Assembly: GCA_963822695.1 (NCBI GenBank)
Contig: CAWGJH010000017.1
Span: 62,001-126,000, forward strand
Direction of reading: 5' to 3'
DNA length: 64,000 bases
DNA from: GCA-003244245 sp963822695
GTDB taxonomy: Bacteria > Actinomycetota > Actinomycetes > Mycobacteriales > Pseudonocardiaceae
Below the pieces are notes generated by a model. The model was not told where the DNA came from. It worked only from the letters and a program-made list of their open reading frames with translations, and made no database searches. Below are positions 33,959 through 43,073 of the stretch, piece by piece (the stretch's first letter is position 1; each line of letters opens with the position of its first letter). The translations under genes were made by a program, and so were the position numbers.

Positions 33959-35230
33959 ATGGCACGGATCGGTGACGGCGGCGACCTGTTGAAGTGTTCC
34001 TTCTGCGGGAAGAGTCAGAAGCAGGTCAAGAAACTCATCGCCGGACCCGGCGTATACATCTGTGACGAGTGCATTGACCTCTGCAATGAGATCATCGAGG
34101 AGGAACTGGTTGACGTCGGTGACGTCAAGCTCGACGAACTGCCTAAGCCCAGCGAGATCCATGATTTTCTCGAGGCGTACGTCATCGGCCAGGACGACGC
34201 CAAGCGTACGTTGTCAGTTGCTGTTTACAATCATTACAAACGTATTCAGGCTGGCGAGAAGGGTCGCGACGACGAGATCGAGCTGGCCAAGTCGAACATC
34301 CTGATGCTCGGTCCTACCGGGTGTGGAAAAACTTACCTGGCTCAGACCTTGGCAAAGCTGCTCAATGTTCCTTTTGCCATTGCTGACGCCACTGCCCTCA
34401 CCGAAGCCGGCTACGTCGGTGAGGATGTGGAGAACATCTTACTCAAGCTCATCCAGGCTGCGGATTATGACGTCAAACGAGCCGAGACCGGCATCATTTA
34501 TATCGACGAGGTCGACAAGATCGCTCGCAAGTCGGAGAATCCGTCGATTACCAGGGACGTCTCCGGTGAAGGTGTCCAGCAGGCTCTGCTGAAGATCCTG
34601 GAGGGCACCACCGCCAGCGTTCCGCCGCAGGGTGGTCGCAAGCACCCGCACCAGGAGTTCATTCAGATCGATACGACGAACGTTCTCTTCATCGTCGCCG
34701 GTGCGTTCGCTGGTCTGGACAAGATCATCGATGATCGGATCGGCAAGCGGGGTCTGGGTTTCGGCGCCGAGCTACGATCCAAGATCGAGATGGACACCTC
34801 CGACGTGTTCGCTCATGTCATGCCGGAAGATTTGATCAAATTCGGGCTGATCCCGGAATTCATTGGTCGGCTTCCGGTGATTGCTAGCGTGACGAACCTG
34901 GACAAGTGCTCACTGGTGCAGATCCTGACCGAGCCTCGCAACGCTTTGTCGAAGCAATACTGCAAGCTCTTCGAGATGGACGGCGTGGAGCTGGAGTTCA
35001 CCGGCACCGCGTTGGAGGCGATCGCCGATCAGGCCATCCTTCGCGGTACCGGCGCCCGTGGGCTCCGCGCCATCATGGAGGAGGTGCTGCTGCCGGTGAT
35101 GTATGACATTCCCAGCCGCAATGACGTGGCGAAGGTGGTCATCACTGAGCAGACCGTGCGGGAAAATGTGAACCCGACAATCGTGACTCGCCAGCCCACC
35201 CGCCGCGAACGCCGCGAGAAGTCGGCCTGA
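33959..35230 (+). CDS. clpX: ATP-dependent Clp protease ATP-binding subunit ClpX
   Basis: AAA+ unfoldase, 423 residues. The N-terminal C4 zinc domain (CSFC at residues 13-16 and CDEC near 36) is followed by the AAA+ module: Walker A GPTGCGKTYLAQTLA, pore loop GYVGEDVEN, Walker B GIIYIDEVDKIARK, RKHPHQEFIQIDTTNVLFI and sensor 2 RGTGARGLRAIMEE. The IGF-type ClpP-binding loop would lie at about 265-275 (IGKRGLGFG). It feeds ClpP1P2. The codons here are noticeably less G/C-biased at third position than in the neighbours, as often seen for very conserved, highly expressed genes. Confidence 0.97.
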   Translation: MARIGDGGDLLKCSFCGKSQKQVKKLIAGPGVYICDECIDLCNEIIEEELVDVGDVKLDELPKPSEIHDFLEAYVIGQDDAKRTLSVAVYNHYKRIQAGEKGRDDEIELAKSNILMLGPTGCGKTYLAQTLAKLLNVPFAIADATALTEAGYVGEDVENILLKLIQAADYDVKRAETGIIYIDEVDKIARKSENPSITRDVSGEGVQQALLKILEGTTASVPPQGGRKHPHQEFIQIDTTNVLFIVAGAFAGLDKIIDDRIGKRGLGFGAELRSKIEMDTSDVFAHVMPEDLIKFGLIPEFIGRLPVIASVTNLDKCSLVQILTEPRNALSKQYCKLFEMDGVELEFTGTALEAIADQAILRGTGARGLRAIMEEVLLPVMYDIPSRNDVAKVVITEQTVRENVNPTIVTRQPTRRERREKSA

Positions 35231-35264
35231 GCGCTCAGGAGCAGGCGCTCTAGTGTGACGGGTG

Positions 35265-36659
35265 ATGACTCAACTGGCGATGACTCAGCAGTCGGTTCGT
35301 GGTGGGGATGCAGCGCTGGCTACGCTACGGGCAGTCGAGTTCACACTGGACCGCCGTTGGCCGGAGAGCCGGATCGAGCCATCGCTGACCCGGATCGCGG
35401 CGCTGGTTAACCTACTCGGCTCGCCGCAGCGCGGCTACCCGGTGCTGCACATCGCCGGCACGAACGGCAAGACTTCGGTGGCCCGGATGCTGGATGCGCT
35501 GCTGTCCCGGATCGGGCTGCGGGTGGGCCGCTACACCAGCCCGCACCTGCAGTGGGCCACCGAGCGGATCAGCCTAGACGGTGCGCCGATCAGCCCGGAG
35601 CGCTACGCCGAGGCCTATCACGACGTCGAGCCGTACGTGGCCCTGGTAGACGCTGGATCGCCGGTGCCCATGAGCAAGTTCGAGGTGCTGACCGGGATGG
35701 CACTGGCAGCCTTCGCCGACGCTCCGGTGGACGCCGCCGTCGTGGAGGTCGGCCTCGGTGGCAGTTGGGACGCCACTAACGTCGTCAACGGCACGGTGGC
35801 GGTGATCACTCCAGTCGCCGTGGATCACGTCAACTACCTGGGCAGCGACATCGCGGGTATCGCTGCGGAGAAAGCCGGGATCATCAAGCCCGGTTCGGTG
35901 GCGGTGCTCGCGCAGCAGCCGCCTGAGGTGGCCCGGGTGATCGCGGCCCGCAGCGTGGAGATGGACGCGACCGTGGCGAAAGAAGGCATGGAGTTCGGTG
36001 TGCTGCACCGCGACGTCGCCGTCGGCGGGCAGCAGCTGAAGTTGCAGGGTCTCGGTGGGGTATACGACGAGATCTTCCTTCCGCTGCACGGTGCGCACCA
36101 GTCACGCAACGCCGTGCTCGCGCTGGCCGCTGCCGAGGTGTTCTTCGGCGCGGGCGCCAGCCGGTCGTTGGACATCGAGGCGGTGCGTGAGGCCTTCGCC
36201 ACGGTGACTGCCCCGGGACGGTTGGAGCGGGTCCGCACGGCGCCCTCGGTCTTCCTCGATGGCGCGCACAACCCGCACGGGGCGCGCGCCCTGGCGGCCG
36301 CCCTGCGTGAGGATTTCAGGTTCCGCAGGTTGGTCGCCGTGGTGGGGGTGATGCGGGACAAGGATGCCCGCAGCATCCTTGTGGAGCTGGAGCCGGTGGT
36401 CGACGACGTCGTGGTCACTGCCAGTAGCTCGCCGCGCGCGATGGACGTCGAAGACCTCGCCGCGGCTGCCCGGAAAGTCTTCGACGAGTCTCGGCTGCGG
36501 GTCGAGCGCCGGTTGTCCGGCGCGATCGAGACGGCCATCACCTCGGCAGCGGAGGTCGATCCGGATTCCGAGGGCATCTCGGGTGCTGGTGTCGTGATCA
36601 CTGGCTCCGTGGCGACGGTCGGGGAGGCGCGCGCCATGTTCGGCCGTGAACCCCAGTGA
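35265..36659 (+). CDS. folC: folylpolyglutamate synthase / dihydrofolate synthase
   Basis: Mur-ligase-family enzyme of 464 residues that adds glutamates to folates in the cytoplasm. P-loop HIAGTNGKTSVARMLDALLS, folate-binding region VGRYTSPHLQWATERISLDG, the Mur-ligase Glu/His residues in VDAAVVEVGLGGSWDATNVV and AVDHVNYLGSDIAGIAAEKA, and the C-terminal domain with FLDGAHNPHGARALAAAL. ATG 35265 lies next to GTG 35262; both are in frame. Its stop overlaps the DUF4233 start (GTGA), so the two are coupled. Confidence 0.95.
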   Translation: MTQLAMTQQSVRGGDAALATLRAVEFTLDRRWPESRIEPSLTRIAALVNLLGSPQRGYPVLHIAGTNGKTSVARMLDALLSRIGLRVGRYTSPHLQWATERISLDGAPISPERYAEAYHDVEPYVALVDAGSPVPMSKFEVLTGMALAAFADAPVDAAVVEVGLGGSWDATNVVNGTVAVITPVAVDHVNYLGSDIAGIAAEKAGIIKPGSVAVLAQQPPEVARVIAARSVEMDATVAKEGMEFGVLHRDVAVGGQQLKLQGLGGVYDEIFLPLHGAHQSRNAVLALAAAEVFFGAGASRSLDIEAVREAFATVTAPGRLERVRTAPSVFLDGAHNPHGARALAAALREDFRFRRLVAVVGVMRDKDARSILVELEPVVDDVVVTASSSPRAMDVEDLAAAARKVFDESRLRVERRLSGAIETAITSAAEVDPDSEGISGAGVVITGSVATVGEARAMFGREPQ

Positions 36660-37012
36660 GTGACCGGCCGGTCCCGGCGGATCCGCTGCGGGGATTGTGC
36701 GGCATCTTCGCGGGGACCCTCGTGATGGAGGCGATCGTCGTCGGGCTGGCCCTGCTCGTTCTCGACCGGATCGGTGGTGGCCTGGGTGGGCCGGCTGGCT
36801 GGTATACCGCTGGTCTGGCACTGGCGATGGTCATCGCGGCCTGCGTGCAGCGCCGTCCGTGGGGCTTGGGACTGGGCCTGGCGCTGCAGGTCGCGATGGT
36901 CGTTGGCTGGTTCGCCCACCCCGCGCTAGGCGGGCTCGGCTTGCTGTTTGTGCTGGTCTGGGGTTACCTGTTGTACGTGCGTTGGGCGGTGGCGCAACGT
37001 CAGCGGTGCTAA
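36656..37012 (+). CDS. DUF4233 membrane protein
   Basis: A 118-residue protein with four predicted membrane helices (GLCGIFAGTLVMEAIVVGLA; WYTAGLALAMVIAACV; LGLGLALQVAMVVGWFA; GGLGLLFVLVWGYLLYV). It matches DUF4233, found between folC and ndk throughout actinobacteria (Rv2446c position). Translation is coupled to folC. Function unknown. Confidence 0.9.
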   Translation: MSDRPVPADPLRGLCGIFAGTLVMEAIVVGLALLVLDRIGGGLGGPAGWYTAGLALAMVIAACVQRRPWGLGLGLALQVAMVVGWFAHPALGGLGLLFVLVWGYLLYVRWAVAQRQRC

Positions 37013-37098
37013 CCCACCGTCATCGCATCGCTCCGGTGACTGGCCGCTAGGCTCCTTGAGTCCCATCACCGTTATCGCCCTGAGGAGGACGAGTTGTC

Positions 37099-37509
37099 GT
37101 GAGTGAGCGCACCCTGGTCCTGGTCAAGCCCGACGGCGTCGGCCGCGGCTTGGTCGGCGAGGTGCTCGCCAGGATCGAACGCAAGGGTCTGACCCTGGCC
37201 GCGTTGGAACTGCGCATGGTCCCGCGCGACCTGGCCGAGCAGCACTACGCCGAGCATGCGGACAAGCCGTTTTTCGGCTCGCTGCTGGAGTTCATCACGT
37301 CCGCCCCGGTGGTGGCCGCTGTGGTCGAGGGGGAGCGGGCGGTGGCGGCCTTCCGGCAACTGGCCGGAGGCACGGATCCGGTGGACAAGGCAACCCCGGG
37401 CTCGATCCGCGGCGACTTCGCGCTGGAAACCCAGTCCAACCTGGTGCACGGATCGGACTCGGTCAACTCCGCCAAGCGCGAGATCGCGCTGTGGTTCCCC
37501 GAGCTGTAG
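37099..37509 (+). CDS. ndk: nucleoside diphosphate kinase
   Basis: A 136-residue NDK that exchanges gamma-phosphate between nucleoside di- and triphosphates. It contains RTLVLVKPDGVGRGLVGEVL, the family core and the active-site His in SNLVHGSDSVNSAKREIALW. Full length for the family. GTG 37099 follows GAGGAGGACGAG. Confidence 0.97.
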   Translation: MSERTLVLVKPDGVGRGLVGEVLARIERKGLTLAALELRMVPRDLAEQHYAEHADKPFFGSLLEFITSAPVVAAVVEGERAVAAFRQLAGGTDPVDKATPGSIRGDFALETQSNLVHGSDSVNSAKREIALWFPEL

Positions 37510-37510
37510 C

Positions 37511-37536
37511 GCTGGCGGTCGGCACCGGCTGCCAGC
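37511..37536 (+). terminator. hairpin after ndk
   Basis: GCTGGC (37511-37516) pairs with GCCAGC (37531-37536); the intervening GGTCGGCACCGGCT can pair further. It lies directly after the ndk stop and before the ABC operon. Confidence 0.55.
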
Positions 37537-37583
37537 CGTAAAACAGACGGGAATTGTCAGGGGCGCCGGGTAGCGTCAACCGC

Positions 37584-38510
37584 GTGTCCGATTCTCTCGT
37601 GCAGGCCCGTGGGTTACGCAAGCGGTTCGGTGTGGTCGAGGCAGTTCGAGGCATCGACATCGACGTCCGGGCTGGCGAGGTGTTCGGTTTCCTGGGACCC
37701 AATGGCGCCGGCAAGTCCTCCACCATGCGCATGATCGGGTGCGTGTCCCCGCGCAGTGCCGGTGAGCTTCAGGTACTCGGGATGGACCCGGATGCCGACG
37801 GGCCGCGGATCCGCGCCCGCCTTGGGGTGGTGCCGCAGCAGGACAACCTGGACATTGAGCTCTCGGTGCGGGACAACCTGCATGTCTATGGCCGCTATTT
37901 CGGTATGTCTCGGCTTGCGGTGCGGGCCAAGGCCCTCGAGTTGCTGGACTTTGTCCAACTCACCGATCGGGCCGCCGACCCCGTCGAGCAGCTGTCGGGT
38001 GGCATGAAGCGGCGCCTGACCATTGCCCGGTCACTGGTCAACGACCCGGAGCTGATGCTGCTCGACGAGCCGACCACCGGGCTGGACCCGCAGGCCCGGC
38101 ACCTGCTGTGGGACCGGCTGTTCCGGCTCAAGCGGCAGGGCGTCACGCTGATCATCACCACGCACTACATGGACGAGGCTGAGCAGCTGTGCGACCGCCT
38201 CGTCGTGATGGACGGAGGGCTGATCGTCGCCGAAGGGTCGCCGCGTGAACTCATCGCCCGGTACTCCACGCGCGAGGTGCTTGAACTGCGGCTGAGGCCG
38301 GGTGCAGAGCACGGCTGGGGTGAGACGCTGGACGGCGTGGCTGACCGCATCGAGGAGCTGCCAGACCGGCTGTTGCTCTACGCCTCAGACGGCGAGGCAG
38401 CGCTGGCCGCCGCGCATCAGCGCGGGATGCAGCCGGCATCCAGCCTGATCCGGCGGTCCACCCTGGAGGATGTGTTCCTCCGGCTCACTGGCCGATCCCT
38501 GGCCGAGTGA
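37584..38510 (+). CDS. ABC-2 type exporter ATP-binding protein
   Basis: A 308-residue ABC ATPase of the drug/lipid exporter (DrrA-like) group. Walker A FLGPNGAGKSSTMRMIGCVS, Q-loop VPQQDNLDIELSVRDNLHVY, signature VEQLSGGMKRRLTIARSLVN, Walker B LMLLDEPTTGLDPQARHLLW, H-loop IIITTHYMDEAEQLCDRLVV, and a C-terminal regulatory domain of about 90 residues. GTG 37584 begins next to the domain; TTG 37554 is in frame but unlikely. Two permease genes follow with overlapping starts, so a three-gene exporter operon. Substrate unknown. Confidence 0.93.
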   Translation: MSDSLVQARGLRKRFGVVEAVRGIDIDVRAGEVFGFLGPNGAGKSSTMRMIGCVSPRSAGELQVLGMDPDADGPRIRARLGVVPQQDNLDIELSVRDNLHVYGRYFGMSRLAVRAKALELLDFVQLTDRAADPVEQLSGGMKRRLTIARSLVNDPELMLLDEPTTGLDPQARHLLWDRLFRLKRQGVTLIITTHYMDEAEQLCDRLVVMDGGLIVAEGSPRELIARYSTREVLELRLRPGAEHGWGETLDGVADRIEELPDRLLLYASDGEAALAAAHQRGMQPASSLIRRSTLEDVFLRLTGRSLAE

Positions 38511-39355
38511 TGACTGGCCGACTGACGACTGGTGAACTGATGGCTGCCCAATCCAGCAGCCGGGTGCTGACCCGGTGCGTAGCTGTATTGCGCGTCGTTG
38601 AGGGGCTATGGACCTGGTATCGCCGCAACTGGCGAGCCACGGCCGTCTCCAGCCTGCTGCAGCCGGTGCTGTTGCTGGTGGCCTTCGGTGTCGGCTTCGG
38701 TAGTCTGATCAGCACCAGCGGCCGCGTGGCGCAGGCCACCGGCGGCGTGCCCTACCTGATATATCTCGCGCCCGCGCTGCTCGCGGTCGGTGCCGTACAG
38801 ACCGCATTCTTCGAAGCGAGCTATCCGGTTCTCTCGGCGTTCAAGTGGCGGCGCACTTACGAGGGTGTCGCGGCGACCCCGATCACGCCCGGTCAGCTGG
38901 CGGATGGGCAGCTCACCTGGATAGCGCTGCGGCTGACCCTGTCCGGTGCCGTCTACCTATTGGTGATCACGCTGTTCGGCGCGGTCCGCGGGCCCGGCGT
39001 GCTGGTCGCGCTGGTCTTCGCCGTGCTGTGTGGCATGGCGTTCAGCGCGCCGCTGGTGGCCTTCTCGGCGGCGCAGGAAAGAGAAGGGAGCGCGTTCGCG
39101 GCCGTATTCCGGTTCGTGGTGTTGCCAATGACCCTGTTCTCCGGGACCTTCTTCCCGATCTCGCAACTACCCAGGGCGGTCCAGCCGCTGGCCTGGATCA
39201 GCCCGCTGTGGCACGGCACCGAGTTGGCCCGCGGCGCTGCGTTGGGCACGCTGCATCTGTGGCCGGCGGCAGGACACGTCACGTACCTGGCGGCGTTGCT
39301 GGTGGTGGGCGTGCAGCTGTCGCGTTGGCAGTTCCGGATGAAGTTGACCCGATGA
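38507..39355 (+). CDS. ABC-2 type transporter permease (first)
   Basis: A 282-residue permease with six membrane helices, for example SLLQPVLLLVAFGVGFGSLI, YLIYLAPALLAVGAVQTAF and PGVLVALVFAVLCGMAFSAP. The ABC-2 signature region LFSGTFFPISQLPRAVQPLA precedes the last helices. The start overlaps the ATPase stop (GTGATGA, either GTG 38507 or ATG 38510). Confidence 0.9.
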   Translation: MMTGRLTTGELMAAQSSSRVLTRCVAVLRVVEGLWTWYRRNWRATAVSSLLQPVLLLVAFGVGFGSLISTSGRVAQATGGVPYLIYLAPALLAVGAVQTAFFEASYPVLSAFKWRRTYEGVAATPITPGQLADGQLTWIALRLTLSGAVYLLVITLFGAVRGPGVLVALVFAVLCGMAFSAPLVAFSAAQEREGSAFAAVFRFVVLPMTLFSGTFFPISQLPRAVQPLAWISPLWHGTELARGAALGTLHLWPAAGHVTYLAALLVVGVQLSRWQFRMKLTR

Positions 39356-40197
39356 GCGCGCTGCGGGAATTGACACGGGAAGTCGGTGCGCCTCGCCCCA
39401 GGCCGCTGTTGCGGATAGTGCCGCCGGGCCTGTACGCCGGCCGGGCCCGGATGCTCCTCGTGCGCTCGTCACTGGCGTCACGAAGCATCTGGCTGGCCGT
39501 CATCTCCGGGTTCTGTGAGCCGCTGTTCTACCTGGCGGCGATGGGTCAGGGGCTGGGCAGCCTGGTCGGTACCGTGGTGGGGCCGGCCGGGCAGCAGCTG
39601 AGCTACGCGGCGTTCATCGCGCCCGGGTTGCTAGCCGCGTCGGCGATGAACGGGGCAGTGTACGATGCCACGTTCAGTTTTTTCGTGAAGCTGAAGTACG
39701 CGAAGCTTTACGACGCGATGCTCGCCACCCCGCTGGGCCCAGTGGACATCGCGCTGGGGGAGATCAGCTGGGCGCTGATCCGGGGCGGGATGTACTCGGC
39801 GGGCTTCCTAGTGATCATGCTCGTCATCGGGTTGATCTCCTCACCGTGGGCGTTGCTGGCGCTACCCGCCGCGCTGCTCGTGGCGTTCGCGTTCGCGTCG
39901 GTCGGGGTCGCTGCCACCTCGTTCATGCGGTCCTGGCTGGACTTCGATCTGGTGCACCTTGCGGTGCTGCCGATGTTCTTGTTCTCCGCGACCTTCTTCC
40001 CGCTGTCGGTGTACCCGCTGGCGTTGCAGCGGCTGGTGCAGGTATTCCCGCTCTACCACGCGGTAGCTCTGATGCGCGGCTTGACCGCCGGCGTTGTCGG
40101 CTGGTCAATGCTCGGACACGGGGTGTACTTCGTGGTGATGGCCGCCGTGGGCATCGTGGTGGCCTCCCGCCGCCTGAAGACTCTCCTCCTGCACTAG
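39352..40197 (+). CDS. ABC-2 type transporter permease (second)
   Basis: A 281-residue permease starting at ATG 39352, overlapping the previous stop (ATGA). Same ABC-2 layout: an N-terminal cytoplasmic stretch, SIWLAVISGFCEPLFYLAAM, the cluster FFVKLKYAKLYDAMLATPLG and FSATFFPLSVYPLALQRLVQ. With the first permease it probably forms the heterodimeric membrane part. Confidence 0.9.
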   Translation: MSALRELTREVGAPRPRPLLRIVPPGLYAGRARMLLVRSSLASRSIWLAVISGFCEPLFYLAAMGQGLGSLVGTVVGPAGQQLSYAAFIAPGLLAASAMNGAVYDATFSFFVKLKYAKLYDAMLATPLGPVDIALGEISWALIRGGMYSAGFLVIMLVIGLISSPWALLALPAALLVAFAFASVGVAATSFMRSWLDFDLVHLAVLPMFLFSATFFPLSVYPLALQRLVQVFPLYHAVALMRGLTAGVVGWSMLGHGVYFVVMAAVGIVVASRRLKTLLLH

Positions 40198-40205
40198 GAG
40201 GTGGA

Positions 40206-42119
40206 ATGCCCCCAACTACCCTAGGCACCATGGCAGTCGCATCGGTGTTCGAACAACTTGAGCTACTGCTGCCCCGGGTCTCCAAGCCGGTGCAGTACGT
40301 GGGAGGTGAGCTCAACGCCACCGTGAAGGACTGGGACACCACCACGGTGCGCTGGGCGTTGATGTACCCGGACGCCTACGAGGTCGGGCTGCCCAATCAG
40401 GGAATCATGATCCTCTACGAGGTGCTCAACGAGCAGCCCGACGTGCTCGCTGAGCGGACCTACGCGGTCTGGCCGGATCTGGAAGCGCTGATGCGTGAGC
40501 ACGGTGTCCCACAGTTCACCGTGGACTCGCATCGGCCGGTCGGAGCCTTCGACCTGCTCGGGGTGTCCTTCGCCACCGAACTTGGCTACACCAACCTGCT
40601 CACCGCGCTGGACCTCGCTGGGATCCCCTTCTCGGCGAGCGCGCGCACCGACGACCATCCCGTCGTCATCGCCGGGGGCCACGCCGCGTTCAACCCGGAG
40701 CCGATCGCCGACTTCATCGATGCCGCGGTTCTGGGGGACGGCGAGCAGGTGGTCCTCGAGATCACCGGGGTCGTACGGGACTGGAAGGCGCACGGATGCC
40801 CCGGCGGACGGCGGGAACTGCTGGGCCGGCTGGCCGGGATCGACGGGGTCTACCTGCCGGGCTGCTATGACGTCAGTTACCTTCCCGATGGCCGGATCGC
40901 CGAGGTTGCCCGCAACACCGAACGGGTCCCGCAGCGGGTGGCCAAACGCACCATGATGGACCTCGACGAGTGGCCCTACCCGAAGCAGCCGCTGGTGCCG
41001 ATCGCGGAGAGCGTGCACGAGCGGATGAGCGTGGAGATCTTCCGCGGCTGCACCCGCGGCTGCCGGTTCTGCCAGGCTGGGATGATCACCCGTCCGGTCC
41101 GGGAGCGGTCAGCGCAGGCCATCGGTGAGATGGTCGAAAGCGGTCTGGCGGCTAGCGGGTTCAGCGAGGTCGGGTTGCTGTCGCTGTCCAGCGCGGACCA
41201 CTCGGAGATCCGCGAGATCACCAAGGGCCTGGCCGACCGCTACGAGGGGAGCGGAACCGGCCTGAGCCTGCCCTCGACCCGGGTGGACGCCTTCAACATC
41301 GACCTTGCCAACGAGATCTCCCGCAACGGTCGCCGCTCGGGCTTGACGTTCGCCCCCGAGGGCGGCTCCGAGCGGATCCGCCAGGTGATCAACAAGATGG
41401 TGTCCGAGGAGGACCTCATCCGCACCGTCTCTACCGCGTTCGGCGCGGGCTGGCGGCAGGTGAAGCTGTATTTCATGTGCGGCTTGCCTACGGAGACCGA
41501 CGACGACGTGCTGCAGATCGCCCCTATGGCGCATCGCGTGATCCGGGCCGGCCGGGAAGCCAGTGGGAGCAAGGACATCCGGTGCACGATCTCGATCGGC
41601 GCCTTCGTGCCCAAGCCACACACCCCGTTTCAATGGGCTGCCCAGGAGCATCCCGACGTGGTCGACCAGCGGTTACGGAAGCTTCGAACGGAGATTAACT
41701 CCGACTGCGGGCTCGGCCGCAATGTCGGCATGCGTTACCACGATGGGAAGCCCTCGCTGATCGAGGGACTGCTCTCCCGCGGGGACCGGCGGGTCGGCCG
41801 GGTGATCGAGCGGGTGTGGCGCGACGGTGGACGGTTCGACGGCTGGAGCGAACACTTTCGCTACGACCGGTGGGTCGCGGCGTGCGCAGCCGAGCTGGCA
41901 CCCCAGGGCGTGTCGCTGGAGTGGTTCACCACCCGCGAGCGTGGTCGCGAGGAGATCCTGCCCTGGGATCACTTGGACTCTGGCTTGGACCGGGACTGGC
42001 TCTGGGACGACTGGCAGGACGCGCTGGCTGGCCGTGAGCAGGACGACTGCCGGTGGACCCCCTGCTTCGATTGCGGAGTATGCCCGTCGATGGGCACCGA
42101 CATCCAAATCAGACGATGA
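40206..42119 (+). CDS. TIGR03960-family B12-binding radical SAM protein
   Basis: A 637-residue radical SAM protein. A cobalamin-binding-like N-terminal domain (to about 220) precedes the radical SAM core with the [4Fe-4S] motif CTRGCRFC in EIFRGCTRGCRFCQAG. Further features are TFAPEGGSERIRQVINKMVS and KLYFMCGLPTETDDDVLQ. The C terminus has three Cys in CRWTPCFDCGVCPSMG. ATG 40206 follows AGGAGGTGGA. It is coupled to the TIGR03936 gene; in actinobacteria and firmicutes this pair lies before rne/rng. The reaction is not established; RNA modification is often suggested. Confidence 0.92.
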   Translation: MPPTTLGTMAVASVFEQLELLLPRVSKPVQYVGGELNATVKDWDTTTVRWALMYPDAYEVGLPNQGIMILYEVLNEQPDVLAERTYAVWPDLEALMREHGVPQFTVDSHRPVGAFDLLGVSFATELGYTNLLTALDLAGIPFSASARTDDHPVVIAGGHAAFNPEPIADFIDAAVLGDGEQVVLEITGVVRDWKAHGCPGGRRELLGRLAGIDGVYLPGCYDVSYLPDGRIAEVARNTERVPQRVAKRTMMDLDEWPYPKQPLVPIAESVHERMSVEIFRGCTRGCRFCQAGMITRPVRERSAQAIGEMVESGLAASGFSEVGLLSLSSADHSEIREITKGLADRYEGSGTGLSLPSTRVDAFNIDLANEISRNGRRSGLTFAPEGGSERIRQVINKMVSEEDLIRTVSTAFGAGWRQVKLYFMCGLPTETDDDVLQIAPMAHRVIRAGREASGSKDIRCTISIGAFVPKPHTPFQWAAQEHPDVVDQRLRKLRTEINSDCGLGRNVGMRYHDGKPSLIEGLLSRGDRRVGRVIERVWRDGGRFDGWSEHFRYDRWVAACAAELAPQGVSLEWFTTRERGREEILPWDHLDSGLDRDWLWDDWQDALAGREQDDCRWTPCFDCGVCPSMGTDIQIRR

Positions 42120-42943
42120 GCCCCAACCCCTCCGCAGCCCCGGTTTGCAAGGTCCGGCTGCGCTATGGCAAGCGTGGAAAGCTGCGGTTCACCTCACACC
42201 GTGACGTTGCCAGAGCCTTCGAGCGGGCGTTGCGGCGGGCTGGTCTGCCGATGGCGTACTCGCAGGGTTACAGCCCGCATCCGAAGGTCTCCTGGGTGGG
42301 TGCGGCGCCCACCGGCGTGGCCAGTGAGGCGGAATACGTCGAAATTCAGCTCGTGGAGCACGTCGATCCGCAGGTGGTCCGTGCCGAGCTCGACGCGGCA
42401 TTGCCCGAGGGGCTCGCCGTACTCGAGGGGGTGTTGGCCAGTCCCGGCGGACTCGCCGAGCGGATCGAGGCCAGCGCCTGGCGCATCGAGGTCCAAGGGC
42501 TGAGCGGTGAACAGCTACGGCAGGCGGCCCAGATGCTGCTCGCCGCCCCAACGCTGCTTGTCGAACGCGTCACCAAGGACGGCCGGCGGTCGCTCGACGC
42601 GCGGGCGGCGATCGTCTCGCTGGACGTCGAGGATTGTCCGACGGTGCTGCCTGCGTCCGATCAGCTCAGCCGGTGTGGGATACTGATAGCGGTCGTACGG
42701 CAGGCCAGCCCTGCGGTACGACCCGACGATGTGCTGAGTGCGCTCGGTGCCGTCGCCGGTCTTCCGTCGTCGGTGCTCGTGAAAGCTATCCGGACTGCGC
42801 AAGGCCGGCTTGACGACGACGGGGGTCTCGTTGATCCGCTCGCTGCGGACCGGGCATTCGCCCGGACGGTTTTGGCTCCGGATGGTGGGGCGCACTCCGA
42901 CGACGGGTCGGATCAGCACGACGTTGCGGGACACACCGGCTGA
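42116..42943 (+). CDS. TIGR03936 / DUF2344 protein
   Basis: A 275-residue protein of the radical-SAM-linked family TIGR03936, identified by VRLRYGKRGKLRFTSHRDVA, RALRRAGLPMAYSQGYSPHP and YVEIQLVEHVDPQVVRAELD. ATG 42116 overlaps the preceding stop (ATGA). Coupled expression implies it acts with the TIGR03960 protein. The C-terminal 40 residues are acidic and probably disordered. Confidence 0.9.
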   Translation: MSPNPSAAPVCKVRLRYGKRGKLRFTSHRDVARAFERALRRAGLPMAYSQGYSPHPKVSWVGAAPTGVASEAEYVEIQLVEHVDPQVVRAELDAALPEGLAVLEGVLASPGGLAERIEASAWRIEVQGLSGEQLRQAAQMLLAAPTLLVERVTKDGRRSLDARAAIVSLDVEDCPTVLPASDQLSRCGILIAVVRQASPAVRPDDVLSALGAVAGLPSSVLVKAIRTAQGRLDDDGGLVDPLAADRAFARTVLAPDGGAHSDDGSDQHDVAGHTG

Positions 42944-43073
42944 CCGCTCTGGACCACGGAGCTGCCGGTGCTAGACAGGATTGCCGTCGCCGGCCTCGGC
43001 GGCGGATGACGCACAGGGCCCCTGCGCGGTCGCGTTCTGAATGTGGGACGCGCCCGGGGGCTGGAGGAGTTGA

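Noticed and set aside
35834..36919. 361-codon minus-strand frame over folC and DUF4233
   Set aside because: Shadow of two recognised genes; Arg/Ser/Pro-biased composition.
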